64,000 nt of DNA from assembly GCF_040096615.1 (NCBI RefSeq), contig NZ_JBBMEJ010000008.1, positions 62,001-126,000 on the forward strand, given 5' to 3'. This DNA is from Blautia_A aquisgranensis. GTDB taxonomy: Bacteria; Bacillota; Clostridia; Lachnospirales; Lachnospiraceae. A program made the position numbers and the translations under genes. Positions 53,669-61,653 of this stretch are shown in pieces. The notes under the pieces are model-generated. The model was not told the origin of the DNA. It worked only from the letters and a program-made list of their open reading frames with translations, and did no database searches. Numbering within the stretch: position 1 is the stretch's first letter; every line of letters starts with the position of its first letter.

Positions 53669-53755
53669 TTATTTTATGAAGAATTTGTGAAGCCTTGATT
53701 TTGCAGGCTTCACAGGGATTTTTCACTTGCTTTCGCACTCGATTTTCTTGATTTG

Positions 53756-53823
53756 ACCACATTTTTACGACAAATTCTTGAAAAAATATATTCGTCTGAT
53801 TTTCTTACCACATTTTACGACAA
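53756..53823. repeat. Direct repeat ACCACATTTT(T)ACGACAA, two copies
   Basis: Copies at about 53756-53773 and 53807-53823, 51 bp apart, at the edge of the fragment-rich region. Could be a recombination site or a regulator site; nothing shows which. Confidence 0.5.
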
Positions 53824-53834
53824 CGACTTCTGGT

Positions 53835-54068
53835 TTATACCACAGCAGGTATGGTTTCCGGCAGATTCATTTTAGACATCTCGTTTTCCACGTGAGACTT
53901 AGCCAATACTTTTGCCAGAAGTTCCGGATCGACTTCATCAGCAACAGGTGCATTATTATTTTCCTGCTGTACATACATCTGTGGATTCAGATTCTTTATC
54001 TCATAAAATGCTTCTGCAAAAAGCTCTGCAATTTTCCTTCGGTCATCATTCAGAATATGAGAGTACAC
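53835..54068 (-). CDS. Hypothetical protein, possibly a fragment
   Basis: 77-codon frame opening with GTG at 54068: YSHILNDDRRKIAELFAEAFYEIKNLNPQ..., helix-rich and acidic, unknown. The GTG has no well-placed ribosome site. Just upstream, out of frame, is a zinc-ribbon start with a perfect ribosome site (54106). It may therefore be the remainder of a gene disrupted by a frameshift or deletion. Confidence 0.4.
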   Translation of the reverse strand: MYSHILNDDRRKIAELFAEAFYEIKNLNPQMYVQQENNNAPVADEVDPELLAKVLAKSHVENEMSKMNLPETIPAVV

Positions 54069-54106
54069 ATCCTTATCATTTCTTCATCACAATATGGACA
54101 TTTCAT
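54050..54106 (-). pseudogene. Zinc-ribbon protein N-terminal remnant
   Basis: From ATG 54106, with GGAGG ten bases upstream, the frame reads MKCPYCDEEMIR and stops after 18 codons. The CxxC start is like those of small zinc-ribbon proteins (MKCPYC...). It overlaps the 53835-54068 frame, so the two may be one gene split by an indel near 54068. Confidence 0.5.
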
Positions 54107-54127
54107 GCTGATTTACCTCCTATAAGT

Positions 54128-56062
54128 TCAGATAAGATTTCGCATTATAGAGACAGATACCTCATCCATGTTAAACGGCTTTGAGATATGCCCATTCATA
54201 CCAGAATCCAACGAAGCCTGAATATCTTCTTTGAAAGCATTAGCAGACTGGGCTATGATAGGAATGGTTGCTGCATCCGGACGTTCCCCGCTCATTGTTC
54301 GGATTGCCTTCGTTGCCTGATATCCGTTCATTTTTGGCATCATGATGTCCATCAGGATAATGTCATAAGTACCTGCAGGGTTAGATGCGAACAGTTTGAC
54401 TGCATCTTCCCCATCTACAGCACGAGTTACACACATACCGGCATCTTCCAATAATGTCATTGCCAGTTCAGCATTTAAGTCATTATCCTCAACCAAAAGC
54501 ACCTTAACGCCATTGAGACTGATATTCTGTACAGTCTTCTGTTCTGGAATTTCTTTTTCATCGGCAAGTTCCATGGGAATTTCGACTGTAAAAGAAGAAC
54601 CACAATTCTTTTTACTTTGAAACGTAAGTGTTCCACCCATCAACTCCACATATTGCTTGGTAATAGCCATCCCCAGCCCGGTCCCTTTATACTGAGTACG
54701 TGCACCATTATTTTCCTGCGAAAATGGCTCAAACAGCTTTTTCTGAAATTCCTCGCTCATACCAACACCCGTATCTTTGACTGTATAGGATGCCACGATA
54801 TGGCGTTCATCTACTCCTGGACGAGTACTCATTTCAAAAGTAATAGTACCACCATCTTCTGTGAATTTAACTGCATTATTCAGAAGGTTCGTCAATATTT
54901 CACGAATTCTGGTGGAATCTGTCATAACATAGAGCATCGATGGTCTGTTGCGATGTACTTCAAAGTTGAGATTTCTATCCAAAAGAAGTCCATCCATGAT
55001 TGCAATCACACTATCAATTAATACAGGAAGATTCACGGGCTCAGGTGAAAAGGATACTTTTCCACTTTCAATACGACTCAAATCCAGTACCTCATTTAAC
55101 AACAGCAGTAAATGATTAGAACTTGTTTTGACCTTTTGCAGACTGTCATGAATCTCATTTATATTCTGTTGGTGTAGTGCAATGTCTGTAAACCCAATGA
55201 TGGCATTCATCGGGGTACGTATATCATGAGACATATTAAGCAAGAAAGAAGATTTGGCTCTGTTGGCAGAATCCGCTTTTTCTGCAGCATCTTCTAATAT
55301 CATTTTTTGTTTGAGTTCTTCTTCTTTACGCTTTTTACAATAAAAGAAACAACCAATACACAATACTAACAGTACGCATCCGGCGATTATTCCCACAAAA
55401 AGAGACACTTGTTTTGTCCGCTCGACAAGACCATATACAGATTGCATATCCATTTCAATGCATAACGCACCAACAACTTCACTGGTTCCATTTGATTCAT
55501 CTGTTACGGGATAGCAAGCTGTAAAAATAGGACCCCAGTTCGTATCGACGATGTCCTGAGAATAGACGGTCTTGCCAGAAAGTGCTTTTTCGATGTAAGG
55601 AATCATCTCATCCTCAATATAATCCCCTGGATGCCGAACATCTTTTGCTGTAGGATCAAGACCATCTACAACATAGATAAGTTTATTTTCTTCATTTTTG
55701 GTGGCCATATATAGATATCTGGTCGAATTCAGGGTCCGTATTTCATTTAGATAGGATGAAATATCATGATACATTTTTTTATTTTCATCGTCTTTGTTGC
55801 GAATTTCGGTAAACTCTTTCTTTCCAAGTCGTTCATTTACCAGCTTATGTATTACACCAGCACTTGCCGTGTCACGCTCAATTTCTGTCTCAAGTGCAAT
55901 ATTAGTGTATGATTTATGCAGAATAAATGTATATGCGGATGCTAATAAAATAATAGCAAGCGTCAAAAACGCAAAAAAGCCTACCGAATCCTTCTTAATT
56001 TGGGGCTTATATATTTTTCGTGGAGTGTGGGTCTTCCAATTTTCTTGCTCATTTTCCATCAT
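54128..56062 (-). CDS. Hybrid sensor histidine kinase with receiver domain
   Basis: 644 residues: N-terminal helix (~28-48), extracellular Cache-like sensor domain (~50-220), second helix (~222-245), HisKA with H279 in NMSHDIRTPMNAI, HATPase with NAVKFT (N box) and DTGVGMSEEF (G box), and a C-terminal receiver with Asp572 (ILMDIMMPKMNG). No Hpt domain is visible, so phosphate would pass to an unlinked partner. It lies among gene fragments and may be a cargo gene. Own strong promoter upstream. Confidence 0.9.
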   Translation of the reverse strand: MMENEQENWKTHTPRKIYKPQIKKDSVGFFAFLTLAIILLASAYTFILHKSYTNIALETEIERDTASAGVIHKLVNERLGKKEFTEIRNKDDENKKMYHDISSYLNEIRTLNSTRYLYMATKNEENKLIYVVDGLDPTAKDVRHPGDYIEDEMIPYIEKALSGKTVYSQDIVDTNWGPIFTACYPVTDESNGTSEVVGALCIEMDMQSVYGLVERTKQVSLFVGIIAGCVLLVLCIGCFFYCKKRKEEELKQKMILEDAAEKADSANRAKSSFLLNMSHDIRTPMNAIIGFTDIALHQQNINEIHDSLQKVKTSSNHLLLLLNEVLDLSRIESGKVSFSPEPVNLPVLIDSVIAIMDGLLLDRNLNFEVHRNRPSMLYVMTDSTRIREILTNLLNNAVKFTEDGGTITFEMSTRPGVDERHIVASYTVKDTGVGMSEEFQKKLFEPFSQENNGARTQYKGTGLGMAITKQYVELMGGTLTFQSKKNCGSSFTVEIPMELADEKEIPEQKTVQNISLNGVKVLLVEDNDLNAELAMTLLEDAGMCVTRAVDGEDAVKLFASNPAGTYDIILMDIMMPKMNGYQATKAIRTMSGERPDAATIPIIAQSANAFKEDIQASLDSGMNGHISKPFNMDEVSVSIMRNLI

Positions 56063-56169
56063 ACATACCTCATTATTTTTTATCTGTCATTGTTCCATAT
56101 TTTCAGATCTGACACAATATAGAGCTTGTTCTAACTAAGAAACTGTGCCATGGTTAATCGCATTTTTAT

Positions 56170-56199
56170 ATTATATTTCAACTTTCTCATAAATGTCAA
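56170..56199 (-). promoter_or_regulatory. Promoter of the hybrid kinase gene
   Basis: TTGACA (56199-56194) and TATAAT (56175-56170), 18-bp spacing, both boxes perfect. Confidence 0.78.
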
Positions 56200-56254
56200 C
56201 ACACAGTGCTATCTTCGAATGTACATTTACTCCTTATTCTGACAAACAAGAATT

Positions 56255-56443
56255 TTACATTTCAATTACCATTCCATAACCATACTTAACATTTGGTAAT
56301 TTCTGAAATCCAAACTTCTCATAAAATAATTCTTTGCCTTCTCTGACTTTTTCCCAATTATGGGAAAACTTTTTTTCGCTCCAAATAAAAAATGCATTCT
56401 GCCCTTTCCTTTCGGAATCAACAAAATGCCCTATATTTCCAGA
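56255..56443 (-). pseudogene. GNAT acetyltransferase C-terminal fragment
   Basis: An open stretch of 62 codons without a start reads SEKKFSHNWEKVREG, then GKELFYEKFGFQKLP and YGYGMVIEM before TAA. The pattern of helix, YEKFGF and two final strands is that of GNAT N-acetyltransferases. The N-terminal acetyl-CoA-binding half is missing and the adjacent sequence encodes the tail of the mobilization-like fragment, indicating a deletion junction. Confidence 0.6.
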
Positions 56444-57089
56444 TCACTGGAACGTGATTTTCCTTTATTCAGTTGTTTTCTCTCAGCTTCTTCTCTTTCA
56501 ATTTTTGCTACATTCAGTGCAAGCTTTTCCCGAATGGACGGCTTTACTTCTTTTTCTCTGGCAGTTTTAACTGACGGACAATTTTCCCTACTGCTTTTTC
56601 CATCGCATTTTCAATTTTCCTTTTCAGACCATCCAGCCTTTTTACCGCATACTCTTTTTCTTTCCGGGATGCTTTCCGTTCTGGACTCTGAATCCACTTT
56701 TTAGAATCTTCTGCCAGATATATATCATCCTTTCTGGTAGCCAGTACCACTTCCCTTGCAACTTGCTCCACCGCCTTGTCATATGCCTCACTGGATACCT
56801 CATCAAGCAGCGCCTCTACATCTTCAATACGAAGCGTTAGCTGTTTTAACTGCTGTTCCTGTTCTTCGATCAGATCACTCTGTCGGAAAATCCGGTCAGA
56901 ATTAGAAAGGAATTTTTCTTTAAATTCATTCTCCTGCTGAACCAATTTTTCTTCCTGTTCCTGTATTTTCTGTTCATTTCCCCTGACCATAATCGACTGC
57001 TTTGCAATATCCAAGCGGTTGGCATTCACAATGTCAATCTGCTGTTCAATCGTTTCCTGTTGCTCTGCAATTTCTTCTTTCTGCTTCAT
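56431..57089 (-). pseudogene. Frameshifted C-terminal part of a MobA/MobL/Pre-like mobilization protein
   Basis: The frame from ATG 57089 is a long Glu/Gln-rich coiled coil (EEIAEQQETIEQQ...) followed by AEDSKKWIQSPERKAS and GLKRKIENAMEKAVG, as in the C-terminal part of plasmid-mobilization relaxases. It stops at 56544 as LPEKKK. A one-base insertion in the A-run at 56551-56555 would restore reading into EVKPSIREKLALN...DLEI, ending at 56431. The relaxase catalytic N-terminus is absent. Indel could be real or a sequencing error. Confidence 0.6.
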
Positions 57090-57123
57090 GCGGATGCCCT
57101 ATAAAAAATAGGGACACCCGCTT

Positions 57124-57183
57124 TTAACAAGTATCCCTATAATCTATCAATGATCTGATATCTCTCACTTCTTTGATCGTCAT
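57124..57183 (-). pseudogene. MerR-family regulator remnant (N-terminal codons only)
   Basis: ATG 57183 has GGGAGG eight bases upstream and starts MTIKEV, the standard opening of many MerR regulators, but the frame then diverges (RDIRSLIDYRDTC) and stops after 19 codons. A MerR-type promoter precedes it. A real short leader peptide is the alternative. Confidence 0.5.
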
Positions 57184-57202
57184 AGCACACCTCCCTGATA
57201 TT

Positions 57203-57233
57203 AGGATACAACTTGGAGTCAGCTCCAGGTCAA
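57203..57233 (-). promoter_or_regulatory. MerR-type promoter with 19-bp spacer
   Basis: TTGACC (57233-57228), a 19-bp spacer and TATCCT (57208-57203) with a dyad over the spacer (57211-57230, arms CxTGGAG / CTCCAxG). Over-long spacers with a dyad are diagnostic of MerR-activated promoters. Confidence 0.72.
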
Positions 57234-57262
57234 GAGCTTTTTCACACGATCGCAAAATTTTA

Positions 57263-58045
57263 TTACCCCAACGCCACATCCAGCACCATCATCAGTGAAA
57301 AGCCAACAGCAAAAAATATCGTTCCTATATTGGAGTGTTCTCCTGTGGACATTTCCGGGATAAGTTCTTCTACAACAACATACAGCATGGCTCCTGCCGC
57401 AAAACTCAGAAGATATGGCAGTGCCGGGACGATGAGTCCGGCTGCCAGAATCGTGATCACCGCTCCCACAGGTTCTACAACTCCGGACAGCATTCCTCCC
57501 ACAAAAGCTTTTCCCTTTCCCATTCCTTCGGAGCGCAGTGGCATGGAAATAATCGCGCCCTCCGGGAAATTCTGGATCGCGATTCCAAGGGAAAGAGCCA
57601 TCGCTCCCATCATGGTGATCTTCGAATTGCCGGTAAGATATCCGGCATAAACTACACCTACTGCCATTCCTTCCGGAATATTGTGCAGGGTTACTGCCAG
57701 CACCAGCATGGTCGTTCTCTGAAGTCGGCTTTTTGGTCCTTCAGCCTGATCACTGTTCTGATGAAGATGCGGAATTATATGGTCAAGCAAAAGCAAAAAA
57801 AGCACTCCTGCCCACAGTCCCACAACTGCCGGTATAAAAGAAAGTTTTCCCATTCCGTCCGACTGCTCGATCGCCGGAATAAGAAGACTCCACACCGAGG
57901 CCGCAACCATAACTCCTGCCGCAAAACCGGTAAGCGCCCGCTGTACCTGTTCGTTCAGATTTTTCTTCATAAAGAATACGCAGGCTGCACCTGCCGAAGT
58001 TCCCAGAAACGGGATCAGAATTCCATAAAACACATTCACATTCAT
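57263..58045 (-). CDS. ZIP-family metal transporter (GufA type)
   Basis: 260 residues, about eight helices. Conserved metal-binding helices show HNIPEGMAVG and QNFPEGAII, with EELIPEMS near the C-terminus; a His-containing loop, HIIPHLHQN, lies between helices 3 and 4. Takes up Zn2+ or Fe2+ in the family. AAGGAGG precedes the ATG. A palindrome upstream at 58126-58143 may bind a metal regulator. Confidence 0.92.
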   Translation of the reverse strand: MNVNVFYGILIPFLGTSAGAACVFFMKKNLNEQVQRALTGFAAGVMVAASVWSLLIPAIEQSDGMGKLSFIPAVVGLWAGVLFLLLLDHIIPHLHQNSDQAEGPKSRLQRTTMLVLAVTLHNIPEGMAVGVVYAGYLTGNSKITMMGAMALSLGIAIQNFPEGAIISMPLRSEGMGKGKAFVGGMLSGVVEPVGAVITILAAGLIVPALPYLLSFAAGAMLYVVVEELIPEMSTGEHSNIGTIFFAVGFSLMMVLDVALG

Positions 58046-58125
58046 TTATTTCCCCCTCCTTTTTTATTTCATATGAAGCAAAAACATATCGTTTGAAGCA
58101 ACAACTTATTGTTTCTCACTCTATC

Positions 58126-58143
58126 AGTTAGTTATTTCTAACT
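58126..58143. promoter_or_regulatory. Inverted repeat upstream of the ZIP gene
   Basis: AGTTAG-N6-CTAACT, directly downstream of an extended -10 (TGATATACT) on the minus strand. Spacing suggests a repressor site, for example of a DtxR- or Fur-type regulator; identity not determinable. Confidence 0.5.
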
Positions 58144-58250
58144 CTAAATAAAGTATATCAGATTTTTATGCAAATAAAAAGAGCATACAGAACTTTTTTT
58201 CAAAATTCCATATGCTCATATATCACTATTCTTTTTTATTCGAATGTGCT

Positions 58251-58586
58251 CTATTCCCCACAGGCAAAATAAATATTTTCATGTAAGCTGCACCGAGGAT
58301 TAAAATCGGCATGGCAGTAAGGGCAGCTGCCTTGCTTGTATTCCCCGCGGGTGAGCTTCCTCTTACAGCTTCCGCAGAGAACCGGATATTCTTCTTCCGG
58401 CGCTGTCGCTGCAAAGGGATGATCTTCGATTTCGTCATGACAGGAATAGCATGCATAATATTTTCTGCATTCTGCACAGAGTAATGCGGCTATATCAAGG
58501 CTGGTATGGTAATGCCTGCATCGTCCTTCTTTATCAAGTCCGATGCCGTGAATCTTAACATATTGTTTCTTATCTGTTTCCTGCAT
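58251..58586 (-). CDS. CHY zinc-finger protein
   Basis: 111 residues with the CHY-finger pattern: CRHYHT, CAECRKYYACYSCHDE, LCGSCKRKL and CPYCHADFNPRC, about nine Cys and five His ligands. Possibly an RNA/protein-binding or redox protein; no bacterial role is settled. ATG 58586 lies inside the last 17 bases of bioY, so it is translated from the same transcript. Longer frame from 58628 is unnecessary. Confidence 0.88.
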   Translation of the reverse strand: MQETDKKQYVKIHGIGLDKEGRCRHYHTSLDIAALLCAECRKYYACYSCHDEIEDHPFAATAPEEEYPVLCGSCKRKLTRGEYKQGSCPYCHADFNPRCSLHENIYFACGE

Positions 58587-59154
58587 TGTTGATTCCTTTT
58601 CGGATCGGAATTGCAAGTAATACAGCAAGAACTGTAATCACGATATCTTTTGGAATGAAAGCAGTTAAAGAATATACAGCAATTGCTGAAATACTCATGG
58701 AACCGCCAACAAAATGCCACTGTAAACCACCGATGATCTCAACGAGCAGAAGACCGATCAGCGAAAATCCGATTGAGATCGCCAGATTTTTTGTTTTATT
58801 ATCAGTCTTCGGACGGATTCCGCTGAGCCATGTCATAAACGGCCATGCCCAGATATATCCTCCGGTAACACCTACAATACTGCTGATTCCACCGGTGAAA
58901 TTAGCAAAGATCGGAAGTCCGATCGCCCCCAACAGAACGTAAACCACAGTTGCCATCGTTCCAAGTCTGGAACCAAGCACTGCTCCTACAAGTGCCACAC
59001 CGAATACCTGAATCGTGATCGGAACACCTGTCGGCATTGGCAGTGATATCTGTGAGATTACTGCCAGAACTGCTGCAAACATACCAACCAGTACCATCTC
59101 TCTGGTTGTAAACTTTCGCTCTGAAGCAGAGCTTTCTGCATAAGACTGATTCAT
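58570..59154 (-). CDS. bioY: Biotin ECF transporter S component BioY
   Basis: 194 residues, six helices, with the BioY features VPITIQVFGVALVGAVLGSRLG, LLGAIGLPIFANF...GGISSIVGVTGGYIWAWPF and AFIPKDIVITVLAVLLA. Imports biotin with a shared Ecf module encoded elsewhere, or alone. A BirA operator sits over its -35 box, so repression by BirA-biotinyl-AMP is expected. AGGAGA precedes the ATG. Confidence 0.95.
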   Translation of the reverse strand: MNQSYAESSASERKFTTREMVLVGMFAAVLAVISQISLPMPTGVPITIQVFGVALVGAVLGSRLGTMATVVYVLLGAIGLPIFANFTGGISSIVGVTGGYIWAWPFMTWLSGIRPKTDNKTKNLAISIGFSLIGLLLVEIIGGLQWHFVGGSMSISAIAVYSLTAFIPKDIVITVLAVLLAIPIRKGINNAGNR

Positions 59155-59200
59155 AATAATGTCTCCTCTTCCCGTAAAGATTATGTGTTATGACTTTCTT

Positions 59201-59255
59201 TTTATATCACAACCGGAAAGAATTGTCAACCCGAGTTTTAAACTATGGTTTACAT
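59201..59255 (-). promoter_or_regulatory. bioY promoter with BirA operator
   Basis: TTGACA (59229-59224), 17 bp, TATAAA (59206-59201). BirA-type operator TTGTCAACC-N15-GGTTTACAT at 59223-59255; its left arm covers the -35 box. A second half-site, TGTAAACC, follows at about 59264. Confidence 0.88.
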
Positions 59256-59399
59256 TCTTTAGTTGTAAACCTGGTAAATATAGACAAATCATCTCTTCAT
59301 GTCTGGTCTTCAGATATCCCAGTCCCATTTGTCCATTGTTCATCCTAGACTTCTGCCTTAATATGTCCACATATTCATTGAACGAACGAGGTGATATTT

Positions 59400-59597
59400 C
59401 TGAAGCAGATAAAAATTGCATGTACCGGCTATATTCTGGTGTCCGGCGCTTTTGGCGTTATAGTGATCTTGAAAAATACACTTTTCTTTGCAGGCTGTGC
59501 ACTTCTGGCCGAAGGATGTATGCGCCATTACATTGTAAAACATACCGCCCAGCTGCCTGACTATCATTATCTGAATGAGAAACAGCTATCAAAATAA
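59400..59597 (+). CDS. Small membrane protein, probable CTG start
   Basis: 65 residues: KIACTGYILVSGAFGVIVIL then FFAGCALLAEGC, hydrophobic, followed by a polar tail ending LNEKQLSK. GAGGTG (59388-59393) lies six bases before an in-frame CTG at 59400; the GTG at 59391 overlaps the ribosome site itself and has none upstream. Either CTG is used, or the ancestral ATG was lost and the gene is impaired. It is 28 bases upstream of the radical-SAM remnant. Confidence 0.5.
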   Translation: MKQIKIACTGYILVSGAFGVIVILKNTLFFAGCALLAEGCMRHYIVKHTAQLPDYHYLNEKQLSK

Positions 59598-59625
59598 CTA
59601 ATTTTTTACAAAGGAGAATATCATT

Positions 59626-60468
59626 ATGAATGCAGCAAACACCTTAAAAAAGCTTGGAATCGAGCATACCTTTAACTACATCTACAAAGATCCCGATAAG
59701 AACATGTCAAAGCTGATGGACTGGGCAGATAAATTTTCCAAAGGTGGATTTCCTTCCCAGCGAAAAACGATCCGTGAAGCAATCGAAAACCCGGAACATC
59801 CTTATTATTCCTATATCCGCAAAATTTTTACAGATGTTGACCCTAATGTTGCCAAAACTCTTGCTGTCAATTTCTTTATTAATGCTACACTGGTTGGCTG
59901 GCCAAAGGAAAAAAGCTCGGTGTCTACATGTACATCTATACCGGTGGCGAACCGCTTGTACGAAAAAAAGACCTGATCCGTCTCTGCGAAAAGCATTCTG
60001 ACTGCGTATTTTTATGCTTCACAAATGCCACTCTCATTGACGAGGAATTCGCTGACGAGATGCTCCGGGTAGGAAATTTTGTTCCTGCCATTTCTCTTGA
60101 GGGATTTGAAGAAGCAACAGACGGCCGCCGTGGTGACGGTGTTTACCCGAAGGTGACAAACGCCATGTCTCTTCTCCGTGAGAAAAAACTGATCTATGAC
60201 ATTTCCTGTTGTTATACCAGTGCAAACTATGAATCCATTACTTCAGAAGAATTCTATGATTCCATGATCGATCTGGGAGCATATTTTGTATGGTATTTTC
60301 ATTATATGCCGGTAGGAAATGACGCTGCACCGGAACTCCTCCCCACTCCGGAGCAGCGGACCGGTGTTTACAAAAAGATCCGTCGATTCCAATATCCGCG
60401 AAAAAACCTTACTGGAAGCTCTGCGCTCCACGATGATGATAGCTTACCACCAGAACCAGCCAGTCTAA
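59626..60468 (+). pseudogene. Radical SAM protein with two internal deletions
   Basis: Starts as an intact gene (AAGGAG, then MNAANTLKKLGIEHTF...). Near 59906-59915 it jumps from NFFINATLVGWPKE to KLGVYMYIYTGGEPLVRKKD in another frame; the segment that carries the CxxxCxxC cluster motif in this family is gone. Near 60378-60385 it jumps again from TPEQRTGVYKKIR to DSNIREKTLLEALRS, losing the C-terminal Cys-rich part. It then runs into a stop at 60466. It cannot bind the Fe-S cluster and is non-functional. Confidence 0.85.
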
Positions 60469-60764
60469 CAGGCTTCCCACAAATATACATTTATAGGACT
60501 TGATTTTCTTTTCATGCACTCCTGTGCCATATAGGTGAGACAATCTGCCGGCGATTCAAGTGTTCCGTATTTTTGAATTACATCCGCCATCCAATCCTCG
60601 ATAGAATCTATCATCAATGTCGGAATATCCTGAAAATGATAATAAAATGTATTTCGGTTAACCTGACAGCGATTTACAATATCCTGTACCGTGATCTTAT
60701 TGTACGGCTTTTCTTCCGGTATTTCCCAGAATGTTTCCTTGATTATCTTCTTTGTATGAACCAC
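60465..60764 (-). pseudogene. Truncated TetR-family regulator
   Basis: 99 residues: a good TetR DNA-binding region (YNKITVQDIVNRCQVNRNTFYYHF) from GTG 60764, but it ends after about half of the expected ~190 residues, at the same 4 bases where the convergent radical-SAM remnant stops. The ligand domain is missing. One deletion joining the two convergent genes would explain both ends. Confidence 0.75.
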
Positions 60765-60800
60765 ACCTTCTACCTTCCTTATTATTTTCAGGCTTTGACT

Positions 60801-61649
60801 CTATTGCGAAATAAACAGCACGCCCAGAGTACCCGGTCCGCAGTGACAGGAAATAACTCCACCTGCACGTGTCTCAAGGACTTCTTTAAAAACTCCAAGA
60901 TTTTCAAGATATGTGCGTACTGCTTCCACAACTTCTCTGTCACAACCGGAATGTGTAATAAAGACGCGGTCAGGACGGGCAGCCTTCAGTTCTTCTTCCA
61001 TATCTTTCACATACGCTGTAATCACCTTTGAAAGTTTTCCACGATATTTCTTGGAAGCATCCATTGCACCATTTTCCACAACGATCTTGGGATGCAGCTT
61101 CAGAACACTTCCCGCCATGGCCGAAACAGCATTGCAGCGCCCGCCACGATAAAGATATACCAGCGTATCCACCACAAAACTTGCGCGTACTTTTGGCTTC
61201 AGATCTTCGATTACTGCTGTGATCTCTCCGGCAGTTTTTCCTTCCTGCGCCATGATCGCTGCTTCAATAACGAGAAGACCGATTCCTGTAGAAAGATTTG
61301 CCGAATTGATCACTGTCACAAGATCGGAGGCCTCCAGCTCTTCTGCTGCCAGACGCATAACATTCCCGGATGTGGACATACCATAGGAAATGGAAAAGCA
61401 GATAACCTCTCTCTGTTCACTGACATAAGGCTTCAACATCTCCACCGCATCCATAAGCGACGGTGCAGAAGTCTTCGGAGTTGTCTTATTCGCATCGGAC
61501 CACGCAAATATCTCATCCGGAGTGATATCCCTGCCGTCCCTGTATTCCTTTTCTCCAAGCAGAATGTGAAGCGGCAGAATATCAATATCATACTTTTGTA
61601 AAAGATCCGGTGAAAGATCGCAGGTACTGTCTGAGATTATTTTTACCAT
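60801..61649 (-). CDS. DegV-family fatty-acid-binding protein
   Basis: 282 residues: IISDSTCDLSPDLLQKYDIDILPL start, CFSISYGMSTSGN, VVDTLVYLYRGGRCNAVSA, and a C-terminal ITHSGCDREVV...GPGTLGVLF. DegV/FakB proteins hold a fatty acid for phosphorylation by FakA; no fakA is nearby. Starts 4 bases after the MFS stop codon, so the two genes form an operon. Confidence 0.93.
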   Translation of the reverse strand: MVKIISDSTCDLSPDLLQKYDIDILPLHILLGEKEYRDGRDITPDEIFAWSDANKTTPKTSAPSLMDAVEMLKPYVSEQREVICFSISYGMSTSGNVMRLAAEELEASDLVTVINSANLSTGIGLLVIEAAIMAQEGKTAGEITAVIEDLKPKVRASFVVDTLVYLYRGGRCNAVSAMAGSVLKLHPKIVVENGAMDASKKYRGKLSKVITAYVKDMEEELKAARPDRVFITHSGCDREVVEAVRTYLENLGVFKEVLETRAGGVISCHCGPGTLGVLFISQ

Positions 61650-61653
61650 AAAA

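Noticed and set aside
53687..53713. Hairpin GTGAAGCC / GGCTTCAC as a terminator
   Set aside because: No T-run follows on either strand; stem kept only as an unexplained repeat near clpB.
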